DNA of 64,000 nt, from assembly GCA_905215345.1 (NCBI GenBank), contig CAJMPR010000009.1, positions 69,569 through 133,568 of the forward strand. The letters run 5' to 3'. Shown here one piece after another: positions 1 through 8,795 of the stretch. Each line of letters begins with the position of its first letter. Within the stretch, counting starts at the first letter, position 1. The notes under the pieces are model-generated. The model ran no database searches and was not told the DNA's origin. It saw only the letters and a list, made by a program, of their open reading frames with translations. Position numbers and translations under genes: made by a program. Source of the DNA: an uncultured bacterium (GTDB taxonomy: Bacteria > Bacteroidota > Bacteroidia > Bacteroidales > Bacteroidaceae).

Positions 1-130
1 AGCCTCAATGAAGTAATATCCAATAATTCCCACGCTTCTTATATATAATGGCATCATAGGTAACGGGTGCATAATATTTAGCATTATGAAAAAGCTATAT
101 ATGAGTATGATGGGGATTCTTTCTTCTAAC

Positions 131-166
131 AAAGAAGGCGCAAGCAAATCTGCCTGCGCCTTCTTT
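131..166. terminator. Hairpin terminator downstream of ompH
   Basis: A 12-base inverted repeat (131-142 with 155-166) encloses a 12-base loop. On the plus strand it is followed by a T-rich run. On the minus strand it lies just beyond the stop of the OmpH-like gene that ends at 186. It probably stops minus-strand transcription of the ompH gene and may work in both directions. No gene is recognised in positions 1-130. Confidence 0.65.
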
Positions 167-185
167 TATTTTAAAATCGGTCTTC

Positions 186-692
186 TTATTTAATACCCAA
201 TTGCGTTTTAACCTTTGCAGTTACATCTATACTTTGTGTTCCTACGAATGGTATCGGGGTACGAGCCAAGTCGAAGATATAAACCGCACCTTCAGCTTTA
301 CCTACAACCTGGATAGCTTCATCCAATTTCTTATAGATAGGGGCCATAGCGTCTTGTTGTGCTTTTTGCATCGATTGATAAGCTTCTTGTTGGAATTGTT
401 CTTGACGTTGTGCCATGTCCTGTAACTCTTTCTGACGTCTTTCTGCAATGTTTTTCGGCAGAGAATCAGCTTGTGCGAGGAATTCCTGATACTTTTTGTT
501 GAACTCTTCCTGAGTGCGTTGCATTTCAGTCTGGTATTCTTTTGACATTGCGTCAAGATCAGCCTGTGCCTTTGTGTATTCTGGCATGACAACGATAACC
601 TCCTGAGAGTTCATGTGAGCGAATTTAGTTTGAGCCATAGCTCCCAAAGGGAGTGCAATCATAGCTACGAGTAGTGCGATTTTTTTAAGCAT
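186..692 (-). CDS. OmpH/Skp family periplasmic chaperone (first copy, downstream)
   Basis: This is a 168-residue protein of the OmpH/Skp family, which holds unfolded outer-membrane proteins in the periplasm and hands them to the Bam complex. A signal peptide is visible at residues 1-20 (basic MLKK start, hydrophobic core, cut after AMA). A long, highly charged region rich in Gln, Glu and Lys (about residues 40-125) is the predicted coiled-coil tentacle. The C-terminal part should form the trimerisation body. It lies 134 bases downstream of a second, similar gene and of bamA, which fits outer-membrane biogenesis. It has its own promoter (736-766), so it can be transcribed apart from bamA. The family assignment is firm; the identity of the clients is inferred. 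Confidence 0.9.
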   Translation of the reverse strand: MLKKIALLVAMIALPLGAMAQTKFAHMNSQEVIVVMPEYTKAQADLDAMSKEYQTEMQRTQEEFNKKYQEFLAQADSLPKNIAERRQKELQDMAQRQEQFQQEAYQSMQKAQQDAMAPIYKKLDEAIQVVGKAEGAVYIFDLARTPIPFVGTQSIDVTAKVKTQLGIK

Positions 693-735
693 AATGTTTA
701 TTATTTATTTGAATAATTATTCGTTGTATAGGGTG

Positions 736-766
736 CAAATATAACGTAAACTGAGAGTATTACAAA
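736..766 (-). promoter_or_regulatory. Bacteroides-type promoter for ompH (186-692)
   Basis: Read on the minus strand, TTTG (766-763) is followed after 19 bases by TATATTTG (743-736). This is a full match to the Bacteroides -33/-7 consensus. The expected transcript start leaves a leader of roughly 35-40 bases before the ATG at 692. Confidence 0.7.
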
Positions 767-826
767 ATAAGCTCGCTTATTTTTGATGTCTGAGTATACC
801 TATGTTTGTTGGGCAAAAGTAGGAAA

Positions 827-1342
827 TTAATTTGAATATCCTAATTTCGCAAGTATTTCATTGCTGATGTCAATACTTGGAGAAGCGAAAATAATGCTTG
901 ATGCAGAGGCACGGTCTACCACTACAGCATATCCCTTTTGAGTCGCAATCTCTTTGACTGCTTCATATATTTCATCTTGGATAGGTTGCATCAGTGACTC
1001 GCGCTTTTTAAATAATTCACCTTCGGGACCGAAGTATTTACGACGCAATTCGGCTGCAGACTTTTCTTTGGCTACAATTTCTTCTTCTTTCTTTGTCTTT
1101 TGTGCCTCTGAAAGAGTCTTGGTTGCCGACTGATAGTTATCGAACAACGTTTTAGCTTCCTGACTTAACTTCTCTACTTCATTTTGCCATTGTTTGGAAG
1201 CCTCATTTAATTCATTATTTGCACTTTGGTAGGCGGGGATATTCTTTAAGATATATTCCGTATCAATCAAAGCGAACTTTTGTGCACTGGCTGTCATACC
1301 TACGGCAAACAGCAGAAACATGATTAATAAACTCTTTCTCAT
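827..1342 (-). CDS. OmpH/Skp family periplasmic chaperone (second copy, next to bamA)
   Basis: This 171-residue protein is a second OmpH/Skp-like chaperone. It has a signal peptide (MRKSLLIMFLLFAVGMTASA, cut before QKF) and a central, charged, predicted coiled coil from about residue 40 to 110. The C-terminus has the conserved pattern of the family (VVVDRASASSIIFASPSIDISNEI). It starts 24 bases after bamA ends, so it is almost certainly co-transcribed with uppS and bamA. Two adjacent ompH paralogues behind bamA are common in Bacteroidales; the pair may differ in client range, but nothing in the sequence shows how. Confidence 0.9.
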   Translation of the reverse strand: MRKSLLIMFLLFAVGMTASAQKFALIDTEYILKNIPAYQSANNELNEASKQWQNEVEKLSQEAKTLFDNYQSATKTLSEAQKTKKEEEIVAKEKSAAELRRKYFGPEGELFKKRESLMQPIQDEIYEAVKEIATQKGYAVVVDRASASSIIFASPSIDISNEILAKLGYSN

Positions 1343-1366
1343 AACGTTTGGTTTTAGTTAAACAAA

Positions 1367-4006
1367 TTAGAACTCTTGTCCTAAGATGAAGTGGAACTGG
1401 CTGCCACCATACTCACTTCTTCCGAATACTTTGTCGAAACCGTAAGCCCAGTCAATACCCATCATACCGATCATCGGGAGGAAGATACGGACACCAACGC
1501 CGGCAGAACGTTTCAAGTCAAACGGGTTGAACTTGTTGACATCGTGCCAAGCGTTACCGGCTTCAACAAAACCTAACGCATAAATACTGGTACTTGTTTC
1601 CAGCATCAGCGGATATCTTAATTCCAGACCGAGACGGGTATATGCGTAACCTTCACTTCCGTATGGGGTTAATGAACTGTTTTCATAACCACGTAAGGCA
1701 ATACTTTCGGTTGCATAGCTGGAATATCCTGTCATACCGTCACCACCTACGTCAAAGGTTTCAAACGGAGACTTCTTATACTTATTATAATGTCCCAATA
1801 AACCAAATTCTACACGTCCCATTAATACCGGAGTACGTTTTACCGCTACCGGGTCCATCAACGGAATGTATATTTTGGATTTGAATTTCCACTTGTGGTA
1901 TTCTATCCATTTGTGCATCTTGTTCATGTCATCCTGGTTGCTGGTACTGTATTTGCTATAATCAGTGCCGTCAAACAGAGAGTAAGGCGGAGTAATTTGT
2001 GCCGACAGTGAGAACTCGGAACCTTGACGCGGATAAATCGGGTTGTCGATAGAACTACGTGACAAAGTCAGGTTTATACTCAGGTTGTTACATTTACCGT
2101 TAGTTACAGGGAAATATTGCCAGTCACTTAAGATATAACGTTGGTAAGACAACTCTGCCGTGAATTGGAAGTAGTCATCCGGCCATTTCAGACGCTTACC
2201 GAACATTACAGCCAATCCCCACATTTGGATAGATTTGTCGGGGTCATAATAGTTCTCGTAACTGTTGTAGTTACCGTAGTTGTACATACCATAACCGTAC
2301 ATACCGCTATAATAGCTGTTGTAGTAGTTATTCATGTACGCTGAGTTATAGTAACGGCTACTAATGTCTGTCTGACGTGAGTAGAAAGCAGATACAGAGA
2401 AAGCGTTCGGACGTTTACCGCCAAACCACGGGTCGTAGAATGAAACACTGTATGATTGGTAGTATTTAGCATTCGTCTGTCCGCTGACTGTCAAAGTCTG
2501 TCCGTCACCCTGCGGCAGGATACCGCGATAGTTTTCACCCGGGTGTAATAAATTGGCAAGGGAGAAGTTGGTGAACTTCAAACTCAGTTTGCCGATAATA
2601 CCTGTTTGTCCCCAACCGGCAGAGAATTCTACTTGGTCATTAGCCTTGGATACGAGGTCATAGCCTATATCTACCGTACCGTCTTCCGGTTTAGGTTGGA
2701 TATCCGGTTTGATTTGTTCCGGGTCAAAATGTCCCATCTGCTGAATTTCACGCATGGAACGCATCAGGTCCTCACGGCTGAACAACTGTCCCGGACGTGT
2801 ACGAAGTTCACGGCGGACAACGTTTTCATACAAACGGTCATTACCATTGATATTGATCTTATTAATAGTAGCCTGACGACCTTCGTAGATACGCATTTCC
2901 AAATCGATAGAGTCACCTACAATGTTAACTTCTACCGGATCGAGAGAGTAAAACAGATAACCGTTGTTATAGTAAAGGTTACCGATTGCGTCTTCATCTG
3001 AGGTAGTTCGTTCTTCCAATAACTTCTGATTGTAAACGTCTCCCTTCTTCATGCGCAACAAGAAGTTCAATTGCTCGGAAGGATACAATGTATTACCTAC
3101 CCAAGTAACGTTACGGAGGTAATATTTCTGCCCTTCTTCAACCTTAAGGAAGATATCTACCGTACGGTCATCATAGGGCTTAATGCTGTCTTCAATAATT
3201 ATAGCGTCACGATACCCCAGCTCATTATACTTATCTATAATATGTTGCTTGTCGGCTTCATAGTTTTCTTCAACGAACTTCTTAGTGCGGAACAGGTTAA
3301 GTAACTTGCCCTTCTCATTCGTCTTTTTCATTACTCGTTTCAGCTTTTTCGTACTGATAGCTTCATTGCCTACGATAGTAATATGATGTACTTTTACTTT
3401 TTCCTTTTTATCTATATTAATGTCTACCAATACCTGGTTGGCATTATTCGGATCATCTTTCTGAGTAATGATAACATCTGCATTCTTAAAACCTTTATCA
3501 TCAAAATATCGTTTGATTAAGGTCTTGGCACGGTCTATTAAGTTAGGAGTGACCTGATTGCCTTTTATTAAGCCTACTCTGGCTTCCAAATCTTCCCGTT
3601 CAGACTTCTTCACACCGTGATAACGGATATCGGATACACGGGGACGCATTGTCAGGTGGATTGTTAACCATATCTGGTCTCCTTCAATTTTATCTGCTGT
3701 GATTTGTACATCGGAGAACAAACCATGACGCCAATATCGCTTGCAAGCTTGTGTAATCTCGTCGCCTGGAACAGAAATAGTTTGTCCTTTGGACAAACCT
3801 GATAGCCCGATAATTACATAATCTTCATAATTCTTGGCTCCTTCCACCTTTATATCTGCTATTTCATACTTTTTAGGCGTTCCCGAATAAAGGATAACCG
3901 GTTTTTCGGCTTCATCGGTATTGCTTGTGTCCTGTGCCATGCTGGGCAATGCACAGCTGAAAAGGCATATAAACGTTACGAGTATGGAGAAAATACGATA
4001 GTGCAT
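1367..4006 (-). CDS. bamA: BamA outer-membrane protein assembly factor
   Basis: This is the central Omp85-family subunit of the Bam complex, which inserts beta-barrel proteins into the outer membrane. The 879-residue protein has a signal peptide (about 1-24), then POTRA-type repeats over roughly residues 45-470 (for example IADIKVEGAKNYEDYVI, VHHITIVGNEAIST, INKININGNDRLYENVVRREL). The Omp85 barrel follows to the C-terminus, which ends in aromatic FHFILGQEF, as expected for a Bam substrate. It lies between uppS and the ompH genes, with short spacers. One extracellular-loop region (about residues 549-587) is extraordinarily rich in Tyr, Asn, Gly and Ser, an oddity described in the findings. 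Confidence 0.96.
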   Translation of the reverse strand: MHYRIFSILVTFICLFSCALPSMAQDTSNTDEAEKPVILYSGTPKKYEIADIKVEGAKNYEDYVIIGLSGLSKGQTISVPGDEITQACKRYWRHGLFSDVQITADKIEGDQIWLTIHLTMRPRVSDIRYHGVKKSEREDLEARVGLIKGNQVTPNLIDRAKTLIKRYFDDKGFKNADVIITQKDDPNNANQVLVDINIDKKEKVKVHHITIVGNEAISTKKLKRVMKKTNEKGKLLNLFRTKKFVEENYEADKQHIIDKYNELGYRDAIIIEDSIKPYDDRTVDIFLKVEEGQKYYLRNVTWVGNTLYPSEQLNFLLRMKKGDVYNQKLLEERTTSDEDAIGNLYYNNGYLFYSLDPVEVNIVGDSIDLEMRIYEGRQATINKININGNDRLYENVVRRELRTRPGQLFSREDLMRSMREIQQMGHFDPEQIKPDIQPKPEDGTVDIGYDLVSKANDQVEFSAGWGQTGIIGKLSLKFTNFSLANLLHPGENYRGILPQGDGQTLTVSGQTNAKYYQSYSVSFYDPWFGGKRPNAFSVSAFYSRQTDISSRYYNSAYMNNYYNSYYSGMYGYGMYNYGNYNSYENYYDPDKSIQMWGLAVMFGKRLKWPDDYFQFTAELSYQRYILSDWQYFPVTNGKCNNLSINLTLSRSSIDNPIYPRQGSEFSLSAQITPPYSLFDGTDYSKYSTSNQDDMNKMHKWIEYHKWKFKSKIYIPLMDPVAVKRTPVLMGRVEFGLLGHYNKYKKSPFETFDVGGDGMTGYSSYATESIALRGYENSSLTPYGSEGYAYTRLGLELRYPLMLETSTSIYALGFVEAGNAWHDVNKFNPFDLKRSAGVGVRIFLPMIGMMGIDWAYGFDKVFGRSEYGGSQFHFILGQEF

Positions 4007-4035
4007 TTATGTTTATGATTAAATATGTTTAGAAT

Positions 4036-4770
4036 TCAACTGATTTGTTCACTGGTTTTGCCGAATCTGCGTTCACGTTTCTGATAATCGCAAATGGCTT
4101 TATGGAGCTCTTCTTCACGAAAGTCCGGCCAATAGGTTTCACAGAAGTAAAGTTCCGAATAGGCACATTGCCAAAGTAGGTAATTGCTCATACGTATTTC
4201 ACCACCGGTACGTATCAACAAGTCCGGGTCGGGCATAAAGTTCGTTGTAAGGTGCTGTGAAATCAAATCGCAATTGATATCTTCTGGCTTTAACTCTCCG
4301 CTCTGTATCAAAGTAGAGATTTGACGGGTAGCCTCGGTTATCTCCCAACGTGAAGAGTAACTCAAAGCTAAAACCAGGCACATTCCGGTATTTCGTGAAG
4401 TATGCTCTACACAAGCTTCAAGTCGCTTCTGTACATTGGCTGGTAATTTATCTATATCTCCGATAATTCGGAAACTGATATTATTTTTCATAAACGTTTC
4501 TTCTTCGATGGAATCAAAAAGAAGCGCCATTAATGCAGCAACTTCGTTTGAAGGACGATTCCAGTTCTCAGTGGAGAACGTATATAAAGTCAGGTATTTG
4601 ATGCCCAGTTTTGCAGCCTCTTCTGCAATGACATGTACAGTCTCGGCACCGACCTGATGTCCATAGCTTCGCTCATGTCCGCGTTGTTTGGCCCATCGTC
4701 CGTTACCATCCATGATGATTGCCACATGTCGTGGAATCCGGTCTAAATCGATTTGTTCCGTATTTAGCAT
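4036..4770 (-). CDS. uppS: Isoprenyl transferase (undecaprenyl diphosphate synthase)
   Basis: This cytoplasmic cis-prenyltransferase condenses isopentenyl diphosphate units to make the C55 lipid carrier for peptidoglycan and surface glycans. Its 244 residues are the usual length for the family. The diagnostic N-terminal motif [17 protein letters not shown] is at residues 15-31, with the catalytic Asp in MDGNGRW. Further family motifs are [11 protein letters not shown] and, near the C-terminus, the substrate-binding [15 protein letters not shown]. It is the first gene of the uppS-bamA-ompH run, 29 bases before bamA, coupling lipid-carrier supply to envelope assembly. Confidence 0.96.
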   Translation of the reverse strand: MLNTEQIDLDRIPRHVAIIMDGNGRWAKQRGHERSYGHQVGAETVHVIAEEAAKLGIKYLTLYTFSTENWNRPSNEVAALMALLFDSIEEETFMKNNISFRIIGDIDKLPANVQKRLEACVEHTSRNTGMCLVLALSYSSRWEITEATRQISTLIQSGELKPEDINCDLISQHLTTNFMPDPDLLIRTGGEIRMSNYLLWQCAYSELYFCETYWPDFREEELHKAICDYQKRERRFGKTSEQIS

Positions 4771-4835
4771 CTTTTTATACTTACTCTCTTAGTTGCTGTC
4801 TCTTTTGATTATTATAAAATTGCTACCGGGGTGCT

Positions 4836-6167
4836 TTATTGTATTATAAAACCTAATCTGTTGAGACGTCCATGCCATACTGCATTCTTCGTATTGTCAC
4901 CACCGAATATCACCCATATATAATTCTGGTTATCGATAGCTATGGAGTATGGAGATGTAATATCATTGAACTCTTTGGGTAATAAGAATTTCTTTTCTGT
5001 CTTATACCAGGCTATACCAGCCACAGAAGAATAGATGGCATCAAGTTTGTTTGTTTCTTTACTGCCGAAAATATAGAATGTATCGCCATAATACATACAT
5101 ACAGGGGCGTTCAGCACTGGACAGAAAGCATCGTATGAGGTTGTGGATAAGTCTACCCAGTCGCTGCCGTTCATGGAGAACCAGGGGAAGGTTTGCGACT
5201 TAGTCTTAGGCATACCTACTGCCATGGCTTGATTGATGTTATTTGTATTGGCAAAGTTGGTGGAGTATATATGTTCCTTCGGGAAGTTTTCGGGAAGTTT
5301 GGTTTTACTGGTTAAGTCCCATTCTATACCATCCTTGCTAATCTGAGAATGCCCATCAATGGTAATACCTGTAAGTGTACCCGGGAAGCTGGCTATTAAT
5401 GATTGAATGTCGCTACCCAAAGTTATTACTTTTTCCCAAGACTTGCCATCAGTTGAACGATATACTTCGTTGTTTGCTACAACATATAAATGATCCTTGT
5501 TGTCAGTCGTTTGAGTGATATTAGCCGTCTTGACATTAACTACAGTCTCCGGTTCTGCACCTGACGGAAAATTTGTAGAAACAACAGCCCAACCAAATTT
5601 TCCCGCTTTTGTGGAAGTCATATAAGCATCTGTTGAATTTGTGTAAATCCATAATTCGTCATTCAATATAACTGCTTTTTGTATTGTGCCCGCAGCTAAG
5701 TTTGCTGAAGAGAACGTTTCCATCTCTTTCCAAACCAGTGAATCCGGATCTAATTTATGTCTGTTGATTTTTAGGGTATATTCACGATAAGTGCTGCCAT
5801 CCGGGGCATGTACTTTAAACTTCATACCTTCATTGTTGACGGCACTTGTGAGGTCAACAGAATCCGCTTTATTAAATAAGGTGTCGTTAATGCCAGCTGT
5901 AATCCAGCCGCTAACAGTGAAAGTGTCAATTAGAATTCTGTCAATAATCGTATCGGCACCTACCGGTAATGAGTCTTGGTTGTAGATAACTCTGTTAAGT
6001 TGGTCAATTGTAAATTGATAATGTTTGCCATATATGGTGTCAAGACCAAAAGCATGTACCGTTGCATCGGAGCTTAGTTCTACAGCATCGTCAGAATCAA
6101 GGCACGAGCTTATTGCGATTGATACAAAAAGAAAACTCGCGATTATTACTAAAAACTTTATTCTCAT
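4836..6167 (-). CDS. DUF6242-type lipoprotein (beta-propeller-like)
   Basis: This is a 443-residue putative lipoprotein. The N-terminus has a lysine/arginine start, a hydrophobic stretch and a lipobox (AISSC, Cys at about 21) followed by Asp residues, which suggests surface export in Bacteroides. The first third (about residues 30-130) resembles the cadherin-like beta domains of Bacteroidales lipoproteins. The rest has repeated blocks such as YVVANNEVYRSTDGKSWEKV that look like BNR/sialidase-type propeller repeats. I relate it to the DUF6242 family. It lies 65 bases upstream of uppS and has its own promoter. Its function is unknown; carbohydrate or protein binding would be a guess. Confidence 0.75.
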   Translation of the reverse strand: MRIKFLVIIASFLFVSIAISSCLDSDDAVELSSDATVHAFGLDTIYGKHYQFTIDQLNRVIYNQDSLPVGADTIIDRILIDTFTVSGWITAGINDTLFNKADSVDLTSAVNNEGMKFKVHAPDGSTYREYTLKINRHKLDPDSLVWKEMETFSSANLAAGTIQKAVILNDELWIYTNSTDAYMTSTKAGKFGWAVVSTNFPSGAEPETVVNVKTANITQTTDNKDHLYVVANNEVYRSTDGKSWEKVITLGSDIQSLIASFPGTLTGITIDGHSQISKDGIEWDLTSKTKLPENFPKEHIYSTNFANTNNINQAMAVGMPKTKSQTFPWFSMNGSDWVDLSTTSYDAFCPVLNAPVCMYYGDTFYIFGSKETNKLDAIYSSVAGIAWYKTEKKFLLPKEFNDITSPYSIAIDNQNYIWVIFGGDNTKNAVWHGRLNRLGFIIQ

Positions 6168-6195
6168 TTGAAAGATAGTGTTTATTTACAAGTTG

Positions 6196-6203
6196 CAAAA
6201 ATA
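6196..6203 (-). promoter_or_regulatory. -7 element for the DUF6242 gene
   Basis: On the minus strand this reads TATTTTTG, matching TAnnTTTG, 29 bases before the ATG at 6167. No clear -33 TTTG is seen at the right distance. Confidence 0.45.
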
Positions 6204-6303
6204 GGAACATTTTTTTCTATAAACAGCTTTATCGGCAAGTTTTATATAAAATTATAGATAATATGGCTGTTTTTCTCGATTAAAAAGCCCATAAATAAGG
6301 CTA

Positions 6304-7347
6304 TTAACTCATTCTGGAAGCTATATAATGTTGAAAAGTTCTGCCGAAAAAATGTTCTGCGATATAGGAACTTCCGTTATTTATTCCGGGCGCTTTAACA
6401 CCGGAATATAGGTTTCGGGGAGCCTTTTCTATGAATATTTCATCCCACAAATTGGCGTCAATAAACGATTGTAACAAGGTGCTGCCTCCTTCTACCAGCA
6501 AAGTTTGCAGGTCTCGTGCATATAGATTTTCCATGATTGATGGTAATATGCTCTGTTGATAATCAATCGGAATATATTCCAGATTAAATTGTGGCGAATG
6601 TGCTTTTTCTGTAAGAACAAGTGTGGGTATGTTGCCGTCAAACAAGTGCAATGAATGTGGTAGCACTTGTTTTCTGTCCAGCACAACACGTACGGGAGAA
6701 GGACCATACCAATGGCGCACAGTCAAGCTGGGATTGTCGAGTCTGGCGGTATTTGTTCCTACCATAATAGCGCTGTTTTCTGCTCTTTTCTTATGTACCA
6801 ACATGGATGTTAGCGAGTTGGATAATATGACCGGATTTCCGCTTTCGCGATGGCTGTCGATATATCCGTCTGCCGATTCAGCCCATTTGAGGGTAATATA
6901 TGGGCGTCGTAAAGTGTGGAATGTGATGAAGCGACGGATAAGATCTCGACATTCTTTCTCTAATACGCCGACAATGACTTCCCGTCCTGCATCTTGCAAC
7001 TTTTGGATACCTCGTCCGGCAACTTTTCCAAATGGGTCCTGGCATCCGATAACGATACGGGGAATTTGCTTTTCGATGATGAGGTCTGCGCAGGGAGGAG
7101 TTTTTCCGTAGTGAGAACATGGCTCCAGACTGACATAAATAGTGGAACGATGAAGCAAAGACTGGTCTTTAACAGAACGAATCGCGTTAACCTCGGCATG
7201 CGCTTCACCACATCGGATATGATATCCTTCACCGATTATCTTTCCGTCACATACGATTACTGCTCCCACCATTGGATTGGGGGCTGCATTACATAAAGCG
7301 TTTTGCGCTAACTGGATACAGCGGCGCATGTATTTTTCCTCTTCCAT
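6304..7347 (-). CDS. ribD: Bifunctional riboflavin biosynthesis protein RibD
   Basis: This bifunctional enzyme deaminates the pyrimidine product of GTP cyclohydrolase II and then reduces its ribose side chain, giving two consecutive steps towards riboflavin. The N-terminal deaminase domain shows the zinc site HAE at residues 50-52 and PCSHYGKTPPC (Cys77, Cys86). The C-terminal reductase domain begins near residue 145 (PYITLKWAESADG) and contains the NADPH-binding stretch MVGTNTARLDNPSLTVR. I place the start at the ATG at 7347 (347 residues) because an upstream TTG at 7365 only adds MTVKQS. It is divergent from prmC, and the prmC -33 box lies just outside this start codon. No other riboflavin genes are nearby. 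Confidence 0.93.
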   Translation of the reverse strand: MEEEKYMRRCIQLAQNALCNAAPNPMVGAVIVCDGKIIGEGYHIRCGEAHAEVNAIRSVKDQSLLHRSTIYVSLEPCSHYGKTPPCADLIIEKQIPRIVIGCQDPFGKVAGRGIQKLQDAGREVIVGVLEKECRDLIRRFITFHTLRRPYITLKWAESADGYIDSHRESGNPVILSNSLTSMLVHKKRAENSAIMVGTNTARLDNPSLTVRHWYGPSPVRVVLDRKQVLPHSLHLFDGNIPTLVLTEKAHSPQFNLEYIPIDYQQSILPSIMENLYARDLQTLLVEGGSTLLQSFIDANLWDEIFIEKAPRNLYSGVKAPGINNGSSYIAEHFFGRTFQHYIASRMS

Positions 7348-7349
7348 AC

Positions 7350-7380
7350 TTTGTTTTACAGTCAACTTGCATTATTTTTG
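7350..7380 (+). promoter_or_regulatory. Promoter for prmC-recX
   Basis: TTTG at 7350-7353 and TATTTTTG at 7373-7380 are separated by 19 bases, a full Bacteroides consensus. It rules out the longer in-frame reading that begins at 7277 and supports the ATG at 7403. Confidence 0.75.
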
Positions 7381-7402
7381 CAGCCTGAAAAGTCCGAATA
7401 TT

Positions 7403-8239
7403 ATGAATATTTCCATCTCTTACATTCGTGGTGCTTTGCAGGAATGTTATTCCATGCGAGAGGCTGCCAATTTATCCCGCATTATCTGTTGTGAGATGCT
7501 GGGGCAGAGCACGATTGACTATTATTTGGGCAAAGATATAATTTTATCCTCAAAAGAAGCGCAGGAATTAGATAGCATTCTTGTTCGTTTGTGCAATTTT
7601 GAGCCGATACAGTATATACAAGGGCTTGCCCGCTTCATGGGACATTCTTTTCACGTCGCTTCCGGTTTGTTGATTCCCCGACCGGAAACGGAGGAACTGG
7701 TGGATATGATTTTGAAGGAAGTATCTTCTGGTTCTCGTATCCTTGATATAGGGACGGGGAGTGGATGTATTGCTGTCTCTCTCTCAATGGCGCTGCCGGA
7801 TTCGGAAATTACAGCATGGGATATCTCAGAAAAAGCGCTTGATATCGCTCGACGTAATAATGAAACTCTACATGCTTCAGTTCATTTTTTACAGCGGGAT
7901 GTACTGACATATTTGCCGGATGAAAAAGAATATTATGATGTTATAGTAAGTAATCCGCCATATGTTACTGAGTCGGAGAAACAGTTAATGGAACCTAATG
8001 TTTTGGACTGGGAACCTTTTTCGGCATTGTTTGTTCCGGATAATGACCCCCTTGTCTTTTATAGGCGTATTGCAGAGTTAGGAAAGAAAATGCTCATTGC
8101 CGGTGGCAAGCTTTATTTTGAAATTAATAGGTCTTTTGGAGAAGCTACTGCCGCGATGCTTAGTGAACAGGGGTATGCCAATCTTCGGGTTTTAAAAGAT
8201 ATATCAGGAAATGATCGAATTGTAATTGCAGAACGATGA
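7403..8239 (+). CDS. prmC: Peptide chain release factor N5-glutamine methyltransferase PrmC
   Basis: PrmC methylates the Gln of the GGQ motif in release factors RF1 and RF2 using S-adenosylmethionine, which speeds translation termination. The protein has 278 residues from the ATG at 7403. An N-terminal helical domain (about 1-80) precedes the Rossmann-type methyltransferase domain. The SAM-binding loop ILDIGTGSGCIAVSLS is near residue 112, and the diagnostic NPPYV active-site motif is near residue 186. It shares a four-base ATGA overlap with recX, implying translational coupling. The reading frame can be extended to 7277, but that would run through the promoter. Confidence 0.95.
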   Translation: MNISISYIRGALQECYSMREAANLSRIICCEMLGQSTIDYYLGKDIILSSKEAQELDSILVRLCNFEPIQYIQGLARFMGHSFHVASGLLIPRPETEELVDMILKEVSSGSRILDIGTGSGCIAVSLSMALPDSEITAWDISEKALDIARRNNETLHASVHFLQRDVLTYLPDEKEYYDVIVSNPPYVTESEKQLMEPNVLDWEPFSALFVPDNDPLVFYRRIAELGKKMLIAGGKLYFEINRSFGEATAAMLSEQGYANLRVLKDISGNDRIVIAER

Positions 8240-8715
8240 CAGAAATTACGGAAACAGAGGCCTTAAGCCGTATGGCGGCTTATTGCTCCACAGCGGAGCA
8301 TTGTCGGGCGGAAATAATGGAAAAAATGCAACGTTGGGGCATTTCTTACGATGCGATAGAACGCATACTTAATCGTTTGGAACAAGAAAAGTTTATTGAT
8401 GAAGAACGCTTTTGCCGTGCGTTTATCCATGATAAGTATCGTTTTGCCAAATGGGGGAAAGCTAAAATAGCGCAGGCACTTCAATTAAAGAAGATTTCCC
8501 GGATGACTTTCTCCTCATTTTTGAATGAGATTGATCAGGAAGAATATCTCTCTATTTTGAGTGATTTGTTGGCCGCAAAAAGAAAAAGTGTCCGTGCGGA
8601 AAATGAATTTGAGTTGAATAATAAATTGATACGTTTTGCCCTCAGTAGAGGTTTCGAAATGGAAGATATTCGTCATTGTATTGCGTTTTCTGATGAAAAT
8701 GCTTATTTGGAGTAA
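8236..8715 (+). CDS. recX: Regulatory protein RecX
   Basis: RecX binds RecA filaments and modulates recombination and SOS induction. The protein is 159 residues, typical for the family, and consists of helical repeats. It shows the usual pattern of an AxxYCSxxxxxxxEI segment at the start, LEQEKFIDEERFCRAFIHDKYRFAKWGKAKIAQALQLKKI in the middle, and RFALSRGFEMEDIRHCI near the end. Its ATG overlaps the prmC stop codon (ATGA). The link with prmC is positional rather than functional as far as I can tell. Confidence 0.92.
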   Translation: MTEITETEALSRMAAYCSTAEHCRAEIMEKMQRWGISYDAIERILNRLEQEKFIDEERFCRAFIHDKYRFAKWGKAKIAQALQLKKISRMTFSSFLNEIDQEEYLSILSDLLAAKRKSVRAENEFELNNKLIRFALSRGFEMEDIRHCIAFSDENAYLE

Positions 8716-8756
8716 AAAATATCCGTATTCTTTTTTTTATTCTCGTTAGCTTTCTG

Positions 8757-8764
8757 TATTTTTG
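8757..8764 (+). promoter_or_regulatory. -7 element for pyrE
   Basis: TATTTTTG matches TAnnTTTG. A T-run at 8731-8738 occupies the -33 position. The leader to the ATG at 8796 is about 25 bases. Confidence 0.5.
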
Positions 8765-8795
8765 TGCCATATTTATCATAATAGTAAGTTTGGCT

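Noticed and set aside
5..91. Minus-strand frame ending at position 5 (tail ...YKKRGNYWILLH)
   Set aside because: It has no start codon before an in-frame stop and no recognisable family; too little sequence to support a gene.
86..193. 35-codon frame starting MKKLYMSMMG on the plus strand
   Set aside because: It reads through the terminator hairpin at 131-166 and into the end of the ompH gene, so it is most likely chance.
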